DNA of 64,000 bases, taken from contig NZ_JRGM01000136.1 in the NCBI RefSeq assembly GCF_000764665.1, positions 62,001 to 126,000 on the forward strand, read 5' to 3'. Under the pieces are notes generated by a model, which was not told the origin of the DNA, ran no database searches, and saw only the letters and a program-made list of their open reading frames with translations. This DNA comes from Aeromonas lacus (lineage in GTDB: Bacteria; Pseudomonadota; Gammaproteobacteria; Enterobacterales; Aeromonadaceae). Position numbers and translations under genes: made by a program. Shown here piece after piece: positions 1 through 9,732 of the stretch (position 1 is the stretch's first letter; the number at the start of each line of letters is the position of its first letter).

Positions 1-51
1 TGGTTGCTGCAGTTTTTGGGGATCCTGCCGCTGCAAGCCGGCGCGGCCTGA
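1..51 (+). CDS. C-terminal tail of an upstream gene (possible)
   Basis: Frame 1 is open from the window edge and ends with TGA at 49-51, giving 16 residues rich in Leu, Gly and Ala. A hairpin followed by T residues at 142-170 supports a gene ending upstream on this strand. The fragment is too short to identify, and the reading frame could be chance. Confidence 0.25.
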   Translation, partial: WLLQFLGILPLQAGAA

Positions 52-141
52 GCCCGGTTTGTCAGCGACCCCCTTCGGGTGCTAGATTTTGTAGCAAAAT
101 GAAGGATCAAGCGCTGCGATGTCGGGATCGGATGATACACT

Positions 142-170
142 GGCCGCCCTTTGTGGCGGCCTGTTTGTCT
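142..170 (+). terminator. intrinsic terminator upstream of cysB
   Basis: GGCCGCC (142-148) pairs with GGCGGCC (155-161) and is followed by TGTTTGT. It probably ends the gene cut by the left edge, but cysB begins only 40 bases downstream, so it could also lie in the cysB leader. Confidence 0.5.
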
Positions 171-206
171 GGCGTGATCGCCGCACCAGCTTGAGAGGGT
201 GAAGCC

Positions 207-1178
207 TTGAAACTACAGCAATTGAAGTACTTGATCGCGATCCGGGACCACAACCTCAACGTCTCGGTGGCATCCGATGCGCTCTATACCAGCCAGCCCG
301 GGGTCAGCAAGCAGATCGGCCTGCTGGAGAGCGAGCTGGGAGTGCGGATCTTCGAGCGCCGTGGCAAGCATCTGCATCGCATCACCCCGGTTGGCGAGGA
401 GATCATCAAGTGTGCCGAGGCGATGCTCAACATCGAGAGCAAGATCAAGGCGATCTCCCGCGAGTATCTGGATCCGACCGTGGGTACCCTCAACATCCAC
501 ACTACCCACACTATCGCCCGCTACCTGCTGCCCAAATCGGTTACCTACTTCACCAAGAAGTACCCCAAGATCTCGTTCCACCTCCATCCGGTGATGTCGG
601 CGAGCAAGGAGCAGATCAGCAAGGGTTACTCCGATTTCTCCATCGTTGCCCACGAGATTGGCTTCGACAAGGAGCTGATCGCGCTGCCCGCTTACCTCTG
701 GACCCTCTCGCTGGTGGTGCCGCAGGATCACCCGCTGGCCAAGGTGAAGAAGCCGACGCTGGAGCAGCTCTGCCACTACCCCATTCTCAGTTACGAGAGC
801 GGTGCCACCGGTCGGCAGGTGCAGGACGAGGTGTTTCAGGCGGCGGGGCTGACCCCGAGCTACTACATGACGGTAATGGATGCCGGGGTGATCAAGCGCT
901 ATGTGGAGCTGGGCTTTGGCATCGGCATCATCTCCTCGTTGGTGGCCAACGACACCGACAGCCCCGGGCTGGTCTCCATCAATCTGGAGCATCTGTTCAA
1001 GCCCTGCCCGGCCCAGATCTGCTTCAGCAAGAGCATTCTGCTGCAGAACTACATGTATGACTTCATCAGCTCCTTCTCGCCCCACCTCACCAAGGAGGTG
1101 ATCCAGAGCGTGATGCAGCAGCCGACCCAGGCGCGCATCGACGAGCTGCTGGCCGGGGTGGAGCTGCCCATCTATTGA
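207..1178 (+). CDS. cysB: LysR-type transcriptional regulator CysB
   Basis: This 323-residue LysR-family protein is the activator of cysteine biosynthesis and sulfate assimilation genes. CysB works as a tetramer with N-acetylserine as inducer and sulfide or thiosulfate as anti-inducer. The N-terminus (MKLQQLKYL, then NLNVS and YTSQPGVSKQ) is the CysB winged-helix region at residues 1-60. The effector domain carries CysB-typical stretches such as the THT-ARY motif near residue 100 and VIKRYVELGFGIG near 230. Length equals the 324 residues of E. coli CysB. The start is a TTG at 207 preceded by GAGGG about eight bases upstream; no ATG gives the conserved N-terminus. The adjacent plus-strand sugar kinase is probably unrelated. 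Cystine and cysteine genes at 59-62 kb of this window are plausible targets, which is inference only. Confidence 0.93.
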   Translation: MKLQQLKYLIAIRDHNLNVSVASDALYTSQPGVSKQIGLLESELGVRIFERRGKHLHRITPVGEEIIKCAEAMLNIESKIKAISREYLDPTVGTLNIHTTHTIARYLLPKSVTYFTKKYPKISFHLHPVMSASKEQISKGYSDFSIVAHEIGFDKELIALPAYLWTLSLVVPQDHPLAKVKKPTLEQLCHYPILSYESGATGRQVQDEVFQAAGLTPSYYMTVMDAGVIKRYVELGFGIGIISSLVANDTDSPGLVSINLEHLFKPCPAQICFSKSILLQNYMYDFISSFSPHLTKEVIQSVMQQPTQARIDELLAGVELPIY

Positions 1179-1284
1179 TCCCGATCGGATTCCCGATCGC
1201 TGCCGGTTGTCTCTTCTGTCAGGCTGGGCTCTACTCGGGGTCCAGCCTGTCTCTTTTGGGCTATCTCCATCGTCCGAGGTCTCT

Positions 1285-2124
1285 ATGTCCCGCATTCTGC
1301 TGCTTGCCAATCTCAACTGTGATCATGTGCTCTCCCTCTCCGAACCGCTGGTGGCGGGGGCCCGGCTGCAATACGTGGATCAGGGGCGCAGGCTGGGGGG
1401 CGGTGCGGCCAACACCGGCATCGGGCTGGTGTGGGCGGGTCACGAGGTGACCATTGCCTCCCGCATCGGGCTGGACGAGACCGGCGACTGGTTGCTGGAG
1501 CAGGCGGCTGGTTATGGGCTGGATTGCAGACATGTGGAACGCTTTGGCGGCGAGACCGGCGAGCTGCTCATTCTGGTGGACTCCACTGGCGAGCGCACCA
1601 TACTGCGCCGCCCGCGGCGTCCCGATCTGCCCGGAGATCTGCCGCTGGAGGGGATCGACTGCCTCTATGTGAACTATCCCGGCACCGCCATCATCAGCTA
1701 CATGCGCCAGATGCTCGGCAAGAGCTTCGTGGTAGCCCAGTATCCCAAGGGGGGGCAGGCGCGCCGTCCCTGCCACGTGCTGGTGGCCTCCCGCTCCGAT
1801 CTCGGCGAGGTAAGTGACCCCTGGCAACACGCCTGTCAGCTGGCGGGCGAGCAGCTGGAGTGGTTAGTGCTGACCGAGGGTAAGGCAGGCGCGGTGGCCA
1901 TCCACGGCGAGGAGCAGATTAGGGTCGCCGCCCGGCCGGTCTCGGTGGTCGATACCACGGGGGCGGGAGATGCTTTTGCGGGTGGATTGATCCATGGTCT
2001 GGCGCGGGGCATGGCCATCAAGGATGCGTTGCAGTGTGCGGTGGACTGGGGCGCATTTGCCGTCGCCTCCGAGAGTTCAATCCCCTCGGTCGCGCTGAAA
2101 AACTGGCTGAAACAGCCTCACTGA
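1285..2124 (+). CDS. PfkB-family carbohydrate (ribokinase-like) kinase
   Basis: A 279-residue member of the ribokinase/PfkB superfamily, which phosphorylates sugars or nucleosides with ATP. The N-terminal family signature is seen as GGGAANTGIGLVWAGH near residues 40-55. The C-terminal signature DTTGAGDAFAGG begins at residue 223, with the catalytic base Asp229 in GAGD. I chose the ATG at 1285 because MSRILLLANLN is the usual first beta-strand and CCGAGGT lies just upstream; an in-frame start at 1207 would add a non-homologous tail. The substrate cannot be assigned from sequence. The length is slightly short compared with ribokinase (about 309). Confidence 0.85.
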   Translation: MSRILLLANLNCDHVLSLSEPLVAGARLQYVDQGRRLGGGAANTGIGLVWAGHEVTIASRIGLDETGDWLLEQAAGYGLDCRHVERFGGETGELLILVDSTGERTILRRPRRPDLPGDLPLEGIDCLYVNYPGTAIISYMRQMLGKSFVVAQYPKGGQARRPCHVLVASRSDLGEVSDPWQHACQLAGEQLEWLVLTEGKAGAVAIHGEEQIRVAARPVSVVDTTGAGDAFAGGLIHGLARGMAIKDALQCAVDWGAFAVASESSIPSVALKNWLKQPH

Positions 2125-2458
2125 CGCCCCGTTCATTCACTGTTCGAAGGGGGATTTCCCCTCTTGTCTGTTGGGGGCGGCGGCGAGGAATTTCGGGAAA
2201 TTTAGCCGCCAGAATGGAGGCAAACGCCGGGCTAACCCGGCAAGTTTGCGATCAATCAAAGAAAGTGTCGATTTATGTGCATCTTCATCGACACCCGGTT
2301 GTGCTGCTCTTAACCTTGTCACTCCGCAACTCAGATTAAGAGACAGGCCCCCCCCTCTGGCGAACCAATGGCGAACAGAGGCAAACCGGTTGTCTCCTGC
2401 CTCTTAGCTCAATGTTGTCGTCCTGATTCCTGGCTTGTAGTAAGAGGCAAGTGCGACC
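2125..2458. other. intergenic region upstream of nsrR
   Basis: 334 bases without a credible gene. A short hairpin (AGGGG/CCCCT around 2146-2160) may end the kinase gene. A better hairpin occupies 2221-2248, where CAAAC GCCGGG pairs with CCCGGC AA GTTTG around a four-base loop; it has no T tract, so it is not an obvious terminator. The nsrR promoter must lie in the second half but no clear sigma-70 boxes stand out. Confidence 0.4.
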
Positions 2459-2911
2459 ATGCAACTGACACGATTTACCGACTATGCCCTGCGTACCCTG
2501 ACCTTTCTGGCGGTGCAGCCGGGCGATCGCCTGTCGACCATTACCGAAGTGGCCGATACCTTCGGCATCTCTCGCAACCACGTGGTCAAGATAGTGCACC
2601 AGCTCGGCATCAAGGGGTACATCGAGACGGTGCGTGGCAAGCATGGCGGTATCCGCCTCGGCCGTTCAGCGGTCTCCATCAATCTGCGCGATGTGGTGAT
2701 GGATATGGAGCACGTGCTCTGCCCGGTCGACTGCAAGCGCGAGAACTGCCGTCTCTCCGGTGGCTGCCGCATTCAGGGTATCCTGCGCCGCGCCATGAAC
2801 GCCTTCCTTGAAGTGCTGGGCGAGTACACCCTGGCCGATGCGGTGCGCGATCCGAACCGCCTCTGTCACCTGCTGGGCATCGAGCAGGAGTCCATTCTGG
2901 CGATGGCCTGA
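2459..2911 (+). CDS. nsrR: Rrf2-family nitric oxide-sensing repressor NsrR
   Basis: A 150-residue Rrf2-type regulator that uses an Fe-S cluster to sense nitric oxide and represses NO-detoxification genes. The N-terminus MQLTRFTDYALR, the HTH segment GISRNHVVKI and the wing VRGKHGGIRLG match NsrR closely. Cluster ligands known for NsrR are three Cys plus Asp8; here they correspond to Cys92, Cys97, Cys103 and Asp8, with an additional Cys88. This distinguishes it from IscR. It faces napF (minus strand) across a shared terminator. No NO-detoxification gene is adjacent, so targets lie elsewhere. Confidence 0.92.
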   Translation: MQLTRFTDYALRTLTFLAVQPGDRLSTITEVADTFGISRNHVVKIVHQLGIKGYIETVRGKHGGIRLGRSAVSINLRDVVMDMEHVLCPVDCKRENCRLSGGCRIQGILRRAMNAFLEVLGEYTLADAVRDPNRLCHLLGIEQESILAMA

Positions 2912-2936
2912 TGGGCAGGAAACAAGAACAGATGTG

Positions 2937-2962
2937 AAAGGGGCCTGATGGCCCCTTTTGCT
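2937..2962. terminator. bidirectional terminator between nsrR and napF
   Basis: AAAGGGGCC (2937-2945) pairs with GGCCCCTTTT (2950-2959) around a TGAT loop. A- and T-runs on both sides let it serve the convergent nsrR (plus) and napF (minus) transcripts. Confidence 0.8.
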
Positions 2963-2964
2963 TG

Positions 2965-3486
2965 TCAGCGATTGCCCGGCTGGCGGATCAGGGTGATGGC
3001 GCCGTGCAGACAGGCGAGGCCGCAGGCACCGCAGCCATTGCAGGCGTCCATATTGACGTTGATGCCATCGGCAGTGGCCTTGATCGCCTGCTGGGGGCAG
3101 GCATCTTCACAAAGCAGGCAGTAGAAGCCCTGACGGGCCTGACAGCTCTCTTCAATCTGTACCCGGGTCTGCACCTGACGGCCCAGTTGCAAGTCGAGCG
3201 CACCGGTCGGACAGGCTCTGGCGCAGCTGCCGCAGTAACTGCACTGGCCGCAGGCGAGATCGAGCACCGGGGTGCCGGCAATCGGGCTCCCTTCGTACTC
3301 CTCCTGGGTGGCCGGTTTGAGCAGGCCGCGCGGGCAGGCCTTGAAACACTCGCCACAGCGGGTGCAGAGCGTGAGGTACTGGGACTCCTCGATCGCCCAC
3401 GGCGGGCGCGCTTCATGGCAAACCACTGCGGGTTTGCGCGAAGCTTGCCAACCTTGTGTCAGCCAACGGAGGAAATAATGAGTCAT
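2965..3486 (-). CDS. napF: ferredoxin-type protein NapF
   Basis: A 173-residue iron-sulfur protein of the NapF family, a cytoplasmic accessory factor for the periplasmic nitrate reductase NapA. Four cysteine clusters are visible: CxxCxxCxxxCP at Cys41-Cys51, then CGQCSYCGSCARACP, then CEDACP, and finally CNGCGACGLACLHG, consistent with several [4Fe-4S] centres. The ATG at 3486 (MTHYFLRWL) is preferred over an in-frame GTG six bases upstream because AGGGG is better spaced. No napDABC genes are within the window, so this is an isolated copy or sits apart from its operon. It converges with the NO sensor nsrR. Confidence 0.85.
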   Translation of the reverse strand: MTHYFLRWLTQGWQASRKPAVVCHEARPPWAIEESQYLTLCTRCGECFKACPRGLLKPATQEEYEGSPIAGTPVLDLACGQCSYCGSCARACPTGALDLQLGRQVQTRVQIEESCQARQGFYCLLCEDACPQQAIKATADGINVNMDACNGCGACGLACLHGAITLIRQPGNR

Positions 3487-3627
3487 GCCCACCCCTGATA
3501 CCTATTAGGGGTTAATTTTATCGAAGTTTGCGAGGGCAGGCCAGAGAATAGCAGCCGTCAGGATCGCAAGGGCTGTTGCCCTTGTGTAAGCTAGGCGGGT
3601 CTCTTTTCCGTGGTTGAATGAAAACAT

Positions 3628-3843
3628 ATGTGGTTATTTCTCTGGCGTTCGTCCCTGCTCTATATCTTTCCCCTGCTGATGTGGGGCTACTGCCGCATCA
3701 AGGGCATCGAGTTCGTCGAGCTCGATACCGGGGTCAACAGCCACAAGTGGGTGGTGCTCGCCGCCTACCTCATCTACGTGCTGCTCTGGCTGCTGGCCAA
3801 CCGCTATCTCGAACTCTTCCTGCGCCAGCGGAGCCGTAAATGA
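3628..3843 (+). CDS. small two-helix membrane protein
   Basis: A 71-residue protein with hydrophobic segments at about residues 4-21 and 43-61 and a basic C-terminus (RQRSRK). Its last bases overlap the rmuC start codon (ATGA overlap at 3840-3843), indicating translational coupling. No family is recognised. The start at 3628 lacks a strong ribosome binding site; an overlapping frame starting at 3618 is less hydrophobic and less likely. Function unknown; the coupling with RmuC is the only contextual clue. Confidence 0.6.
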   Translation: MWLFLWRSSLLYIFPLLMWGYCRIKGIEFVELDTGVNSHKWVVLAAYLIYVLLWLLANRYLELFLRQRSRK

Positions 3844-5180
3844 TCGAGCCCGGGCTCTGGGTCATCCTGCTGCCAGCCGCCCTGCTGGCCCTCGGAACAG
3901 GCTGGCTGATTGGTCGGCGCAGCAGCACGGCGCAGGCTCAGGCGCTGCTGCTGGCACAGGAGCGTTATCAGGCACTGCAGGAGCGTTTTGACGAGTTGCA
4001 GGATGAGCGACAACAGGGGCAGCAGAAGCTGGATCAGCAGCAGACCCTGCTCATCAAGCTCACCGCCCGCCTCAAGGATGCGGAAGCGACCCTGCGCAGC
4101 GAGCGGCTGGCTGCCGCCGAGAAGCTGCAACTGCAACAGGAGGCGGAGCAGCGCCTCAGCCAGCAGTTCGAGAACCTTGCCAACCGGATCTTCGAGCAAA
4201 ACTCCGGCAACTTCCGCGAATTGAACCAGAACAGCCTCGATCTGCTGCTCACCCCGCTCAAAGAGCAGCTCGAGGGCTTTCGTCGTCAGGTGGGTGAGAC
4301 TCACGCTCAGGAGACGGCCCAGCGCCACAGCCTCAAGTTCGAACTGGAGCGCCTCGCCGAGCTCAATGCCCGCATGACCGAAGAGGCCGCGGCACTGACC
4401 CGAGCCCTCAAGGGCGACAGCAAGCAGCAGGGCAACTGGGGGGAAGTGGTGCTGGCGCGGATCCTCAGCGAGTGCGGTCTGCGCGAGGGTCACGAGTACC
4501 ACACCCAGGTCAATATCGAGGTGGAGAAGGGCAAGCGTTACCAACCTGACGTCATCGTCCACCTGCCGCAAGACAAAGACATCATCATCGATGCCAAGGT
4601 GTCGCTGACCGCCTACGAGCGCTGGTACAACGCCGATGACGAGCTGGAGAAGGCTGTGGCGCTGAAAGAGCACGTCGCCTCGGTGCGCAACCATATCCGC
4701 GAGCTGGGTCGCAAGGATTACCAGCAGTTGCCCGGGGTGCGCACCCTCGACTATGTGCTGATGTTTGTGGCGGTGGAGCCCGCCTTCCTCACTGCGATGG
4801 AAGCCGATCCCTCGCTGGTGCGTTACGGTCTCGACAACAACATCCTGCTGGTGAGCCCTACCAACCTGATGGTGGCGCTGCGAACCATTGAAAACCTGTG
4901 GCGCTACGAGCGGCAGAATCAGAATGCCCGCCAGATTGCCGAGCGGGCCGGTCGCCTCTACGAAAAGCTGCGGCTGTTTGTCGAGGAGATGCAGCAGATG
5001 GGCGGCAGCCTGCACAAGGCGCAGGAGAGCTACGACAAGGCGATGGGAAGGCTGGTCAACGGTCGTGGCAACCTGATTGCGCAGGTCGAGCGTTTCCGCG
5101 AGTTGGGGGTGGAGGTAACCAAGAGCCTGCCCGAGCCGCTGGTTGAGCGGGCGCTGGAGCGTGACAAGGAGCGGGAGTAG
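3840..5180 (+). CDS. rmuC: DNA recombination protein RmuC
   Basis: A 446-residue RmuC protein, named for limiting recombination at inverted repeats and predicted to have a restriction-endonuclease-like fold. Residues 5-25 form an N-terminal membrane anchor. Residues 30-190 are Gln/Glu/Arg-rich coiled coil. The conserved core contains GNWGEVVLARIL near residue 200, IIIDAKVSLTAYERW near 250 and RTIENLWRYERQNQNA near 345. Length is close to E. coli RmuC (475). It overlaps the preceding small membrane protein by four bases. Its own terminator follows at 5203. Confidence 0.92.
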   Translation: MIEPGLWVILLPAALLALGTGWLIGRRSSTAQAQALLLAQERYQALQERFDELQDERQQGQQKLDQQQTLLIKLTARLKDAEATLRSERLAAAEKLQLQQEAEQRLSQQFENLANRIFEQNSGNFRELNQNSLDLLLTPLKEQLEGFRRQVGETHAQETAQRHSLKFELERLAELNARMTEEAAALTRALKGDSKQQGNWGEVVLARILSECGLREGHEYHTQVNIEVEKGKRYQPDVIVHLPQDKDIIIDAKVSLTAYERWYNADDELEKAVALKEHVASVRNHIRELGRKDYQQLPGVRTLDYVLMFVAVEPAFLTAMEADPSLVRYGLDNNILLVSPTNLMVALRTIENLWRYERQNQNARQIAERAGRLYEKLRLFVEEMQQMGGSLHKAQESYDKAMGRLVNGRGNLIAQVERFRELGVEVTKSLPEPLVERALERDKERE

Positions 5181-5202
5181 TTTTCCCCGTACAGTAATCA
5201 GT

Positions 5203-5232
5203 AAAAGGCCCAAACCCGGTTTGGGCCTTTTA
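5203..5232 (+). terminator. rmuC terminator
   Basis: AAAAGGCCCAAA pairs with TTTGGGCCTTTT around a short CCCGG loop, followed by TAC. Positioned 22 bases after the rmuC stop. Confidence 0.85.
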
Positions 5233-5278
5233 CAATCTACCGTCTGCCCAGCGCTTACCCATCATTAGAAATCCGCAA

Positions 5279-5316
5279 AGCAAACGGCCCACTTCAGTGG
5301 GCCGTTGCTATTTATT
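5279..5316 (-). terminator. add terminator
   Basis: AACGGCCCAC (5283-5292) pairs with GTGGGCCGTT (5298-5307). It sits 14 bases beyond the add stop on the minus strand; T-rich sequence is present on both sides, so it may also act as backup for rmuC. Confidence 0.75.
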
Positions 5317-5329
5317 CTACCGCTGTTAA

Positions 5330-6331
5330 TCAGCGGCTGGCAGCGCGGGCGCTCAGTTCTGCTTTCTCGCTATCGCTCAGGAAGGCCAGGGTCAGGCCGT
5401 TCTGCTGGGCGGTGCGGATCTCGCTCACGGTCATACCCGCGGCCGGGGCGGCCACCTCATATTCGTGGGGCAGGTCGATCCCTTCCACCGCCGGATCGTC
5501 GGTGTTGAGGCAGGCCAGCACGCCGGCAGCCAGGAACTGGCGGATCGGGTGCTCAGTCAGGCTTGCCACCGTAGTGGTCTGGACGTTGGAGGTGAGGCAG
5601 GATTCGATGCCGATGCGGTGCTCGGCCAGATAGGCCATCAGGGCCGGATCCTGAATCGCTTTGACACCGTGGCCGATACGCTCGGCACCCAGCTCGCGAA
5701 TGGCCTGCCACATGCTCTCGGGGCCAGCGGCTTCACCGGCGTGTACGGTGACGCGCATGCCTGCATCGCGCACCTTGCGGAAGTGGTCGACAAAGAGTTC
5801 CCCCGGGAAGCCCAGCTCGTCACCGGCCAGATCGATGGCAACCAGCTTGTCGCGGTGGGCCAGACAGGCGGCCAGCTCCTGATTGCACTGCTCGGTGCCG
5901 AAGGTGCGGCTCATGATGCCGATCAGGTTGGCCTTGATACCGAAGTCACGGCTGCCAGCGGCCACGCCATCGATGATGGCTTCCACCACACCCTGCGGGT
6001 GCAGCTTGTGGGCCATCGCCATGTAGGCCGGGCTGAAACGCAGCTCGGCATAGTCGATATCGGCGCGCAGCAGATCTTCCACGTTCTCGTAAGCGACCCG
6101 GCGGCAGGCGTCATAGTCGGCCAGCACGGCTACCCCCCAGTCCAGCTTCTTGAGGAAGGCGACCAGGCTAGGCTCGTTCTCGACGATCTGTACGTGAGGG
6201 CGCAGTGCTTCCAGCTCGAAGGCTGGCAGCTGAATATTGTGTTGGCGACCCAGCTCGAGGATGGTTTGCGGACGGATGTTGCCGTCCAGATGGCGGTGCA
6301 GGTCGGTCAGGGGGAGAGATCTGTCAATCAT
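5330..6331 (-). CDS. add: adenosine deaminase
   Basis: A 333-residue metal-dependent adenosine deaminase converting adenosine and deoxyadenosine to inosine and deoxyinosine in purine salvage. The zinc-binding HRHLDG motif is at residues 12-17, the catalytic [12 protein letters not shown] segment near residue 197, the SCLTSNVQT motif near 250 and the metal-binding LNTDDPA near 276. Length equals that of E. coli Add (333). It lies downstream of ntrC on the same strand but is separated from it by a terminator at 6386-6424, so it is probably an independent unit. Confidence 0.95.
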   Translation of the reverse strand: MIDRSLPLTDLHRHLDGNIRPQTILELGRQHNIQLPAFELEALRPHVQIVENEPSLVAFLKKLDWGVAVLADYDACRRVAYENVEDLLRADIDYAELRFSPAYMAMAHKLHPQGVVEAIIDGVAAGSRDFGIKANLIGIMSRTFGTEQCNQELAACLAHRDKLVAIDLAGDELGFPGELFVDHFRKVRDAGMRVTVHAGEAAGPESMWQAIRELGAERIGHGVKAIQDPALMAYLAEHRIGIESCLTSNVQTTTVASLTEHPIRQFLAAGVLACLNTDDPAVEGIDLPHEYEVAAPAAGMTVSEIRTAQQNGLTLAFLSDSEKAELSARAASR

Positions 6332-6385
6332 GGGGGCGCCCTCGTCGAGTCAGGTTTGAAAGCCTGCCATTCTAGGCGGGGCTTT

Positions 6386-6424
6386 CAAAAAAGATACCCC
6401 GTTTGCTGGCAAACGGGGTCTTAT
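6386..6424 (-). terminator. ntrC terminator
   Basis: ACCCCGTTTGC (6396-6406) pairs with GCAAACGGGGT (6409-6419). The A-run at 6387-6392 becomes the U tract on the minus strand. Confidence 0.88.
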
Positions 6425-6472
6425 TGGTCGGTGATTTACCAAGGCGTGATGGGAATCGTTTTTTCCCGGGAC

Positions 6473-7891
<1,419 letters not shown>

Positions 7892-7900
7892 GGTGTTCCC

Positions 7901-8956
7901 TTACTTGCGAAGCGGTAGAAAAATGGTGAATTCGGTGTGGCCCGGCCAGCTGATGCAGTCGATTTTCCCCTTGTGCTGGTCGATCAGGTTCTGGGCGATG
8001 GAGAGGCCAAGCCCGGTGCCGCCCTCTTTGCCGGTGATCATGGGATAGAACAGGGTGTCGCGGATGGCATCCGGAATACCGGGGCCGTTGTCGATGATCT
8101 TGATCTCCGCCGCCAGCCGGTAGCGCTGGCCGTGGATGGTGATCTGGAACGCGGTGCGAGTCTTGATACGGATAAGCCCGGTCTGATCGCCCAGCGCTTC
8201 GGCGGCGTTGCGCACTATGTTGAGAAACGCCTGCTGCAGCTGATCCGGCTCCATCTCGAATTCGGGGATGCTGGGGTCGTAATCCCGCTCGATGCGAACC
8301 GAGGGTGGCAGCTCCAGCTCCACCAGTCGGCGTACCTGCTCCAGTACCGAATGGACATTGTGCATCTGGTGGCGGCCGGGGCGCTGGGGGCCGAGCAGCC
8401 GATCGACCAGTACCCGCAGCCGGTCAGCCTGTTCAATGATGATGCCGGTATATTCGCGCAGGGCCGGGTCCGGCAGCTCTTTTTGCAGCAGCTGGGCCGC
8501 GCCGCGCAGGCCACCGAGGGGATTCTTGATTTCGTGGGCGAGACCACGTACCAGCTCCTTGGCTGCCAGCTGCTGGGCATGCTGCTGCTGCTCCTGACTG
8601 ATCTTTTTCTGCTGGTCGATCTTGCGCAGCTCCACGACCAGCAGGCGCTGCTCGTGGTCGGCCATGGGAGTAGCACTCAGCTCTACCAGCCGCGGTTCTC
8701 CCTCTACCACCAGAGTCACTTCGCTATCGGTAAAGCCCTGCCCTGAAACGAGGCACTGTTTCAGTCGTTGCAGGTCGAGGGAGATATGTTCCAGCAGATG
8801 GGGCAGTTCGATGCCGATCAGCCTACGTTCACTGAGGGAGAGCAGCTGTTCAGCCGCCGGGTTGACGAACTGGATGCAGAGCCGATCATCCATCAGGATC
8901 ACGGCGGTCAGCAAATTATCCAAGAGTGTTTTGGCATTGTCCGAGCGGGTTGGCAC
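7901..8956 (-). CDS. glnL: nitrogen sensor histidine kinase NtrB (NRII)
   Basis: A 351-residue cytoplasmic PAS-type histidine kinase/phosphatase that controls NtrC in response to PII. The PAS region spans roughly residues 8-100. The H box GLAHEIKNPLGG carries His141. ATP-binding N, G1 and G2 boxes are seen as NIVRNAAEAL, DNGPGIP and GKEGGTGLGL. No membrane segments are present. It starts 35 bases downstream of an NtrC-type palindrome and precedes ntrC by nine bases. Unlike the E. coli glnALG order, a DUF4124 gene lies between glnA and this gene. Confidence 0.95.
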   Translation of the reverse strand: MPTRSDNAKTLLDNLLTAVILMDDRLCIQFVNPAAEQLLSLSERRLIGIELPHLLEHISLDLQRLKQCLVSGQGFTDSEVTLVVEGEPRLVELSATPMADHEQRLLVVELRKIDQQKKISQEQQQHAQQLAAKELVRGLAHEIKNPLGGLRGAAQLLQKELPDPALREYTGIIIEQADRLRVLVDRLLGPQRPGRHQMHNVHSVLEQVRRLVELELPPSVRIERDYDPSIPEFEMEPDQLQQAFLNIVRNAAEALGDQTGLIRIKTRTAFQITIHGQRYRLAAEIKIIDNGPGIPDAIRDTLFYPMITGKEGGTGLGLSIAQNLIDQHKGKIDCISWPGHTEFTIFLPLRK

Positions 8957-8991
8957 AGGTTTCTCCCTAAAACGGTGCTGTGCACCTGTAA

Positions 8992-9008
8992 TGCACCGAT
9001 ATGGTGCA
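8992..9008 (-). promoter_or_regulatory. NtrC-binding palindrome upstream of ntrB
   Basis: TGCACC-N5-GGTGCA is a perfect inverted repeat matching the NtrC consensus. A further GGTGC/GCACC arrangement lies at about 8974-8986, between the palindrome and ntrB. The position just upstream of ntrB suggests autoregulation like the E. coli glnL promoter, where NtrC acts as repressor. No GG-N10-GC sigma-54 element was noticed here. Confidence 0.8.
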
Positions 9009-9036
9009 TTGAGTTTACCCGCATCGGTGCGCTATA

Positions 9037-9618
9037 TCACCCCTGGTTGGCTTTGGGGGTGGGTTTGGGAGCCGGATCCACGCTTGCTCTATGCAGGTAA
9101 AAGGTGACTGGAGTGGATTTAGCAAGGATCGTACCGTCTTTGGTAAGCAGTTCGAGCTGGGCCTCGTGGGCGCCGCGGTCGACGTTTTCGACCCGGATCG
9201 AGAGGCTGTTGCTGACAAGGGGAGCTGCTTTGCCATCCAGAGTCAACCGGACATCATACTGGGTGGGGGGTTTGGGGCTGATCTGGCCCTGAAAGACGAT
9301 ATTGCCAGTGTTGTCGCGCAGGGTGCTGCCCTGTTCCGGTGAAAGCAGGGCGATGACCAGCTTGGTCGCCTCTTTCTTCTTGTTGGCATCGACGCCGGTC
9401 AGGGAGTTGAAGTTCTCCACCTGTACCGAACGGGGGGCACCGCTTAAGAAGGGGGCCGTGCGCAGATCGACTTCCTTTACCTTCTTGCCGGGAGGTGGTG
9501 CATCCGTGTAGTGGGTGACGCCATTGCCATCGACCCAGGAGTAGACCTTGGCGGCATGCGTACCAAACGAGGTCAGCAACAGGAGGGCGACAAGCCCGAT
9601 GCCATACTTGTTGTTCAT
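9037..9618 (-). CDS. DUF4124 domain periplasmic protein
   Basis: A 193-residue exported protein of unknown function. Residues 1-22 form a signal peptide (MNNKYGIGLVALLLL, ending THA). A DUF4124 domain follows, with the family hallmark KVYSWVDGNGVTHYTDAPPPG at about 24-44. Residues 100-180 look like a small beta-sandwich. I chose the ATG at 9618 because GGAGAGATGG precedes it; the longer in-frame start would bury the signal peptide. It sits between glnA and ntrB on the same strand, after the glnA terminator. Its presence in a nitrogen-regulatory block is suggestive but gives no function. Confidence 0.8.
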   Translation of the reverse strand: MNNKYGIGLVALLLLTSFGTHAAKVYSWVDGNGVTHYTDAPPPGKKVKEVDLRTAPFLSGAPRSVQVENFNSLTGVDANKKKEATKLVIALLSPEQGSTLRDNTGNIVFQGQISPKPPTQYDVRLTLDGKAAPLVSNSLSIRVENVDRGAHEAQLELLTKDGTILAKSTPVTFYLHRASVDPAPKPTPKANQG

Positions 9619-9658
9619 CCATCTCTCCTTGACGGTATCTTGCTTAATCCTATCAGAG

Positions 9659-9686
9659 AAAAAACCCGCCAGATGGCGGGTTTTGT
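9659..9686 (-). terminator. glnA terminator
   Basis: AAAAACCCGCC pairs with GGCGGGTTTT around AGAT; the A-run at the left becomes the U tract of the glnA transcript. It separates glnA from the DUF4124-ntrBC unit. Confidence 0.88.
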
Positions 9687-9732
9687 CACGATTGGGCAAG
9701 CTGGTCCGATTAACCGGACAGCTGTTCCCGGC

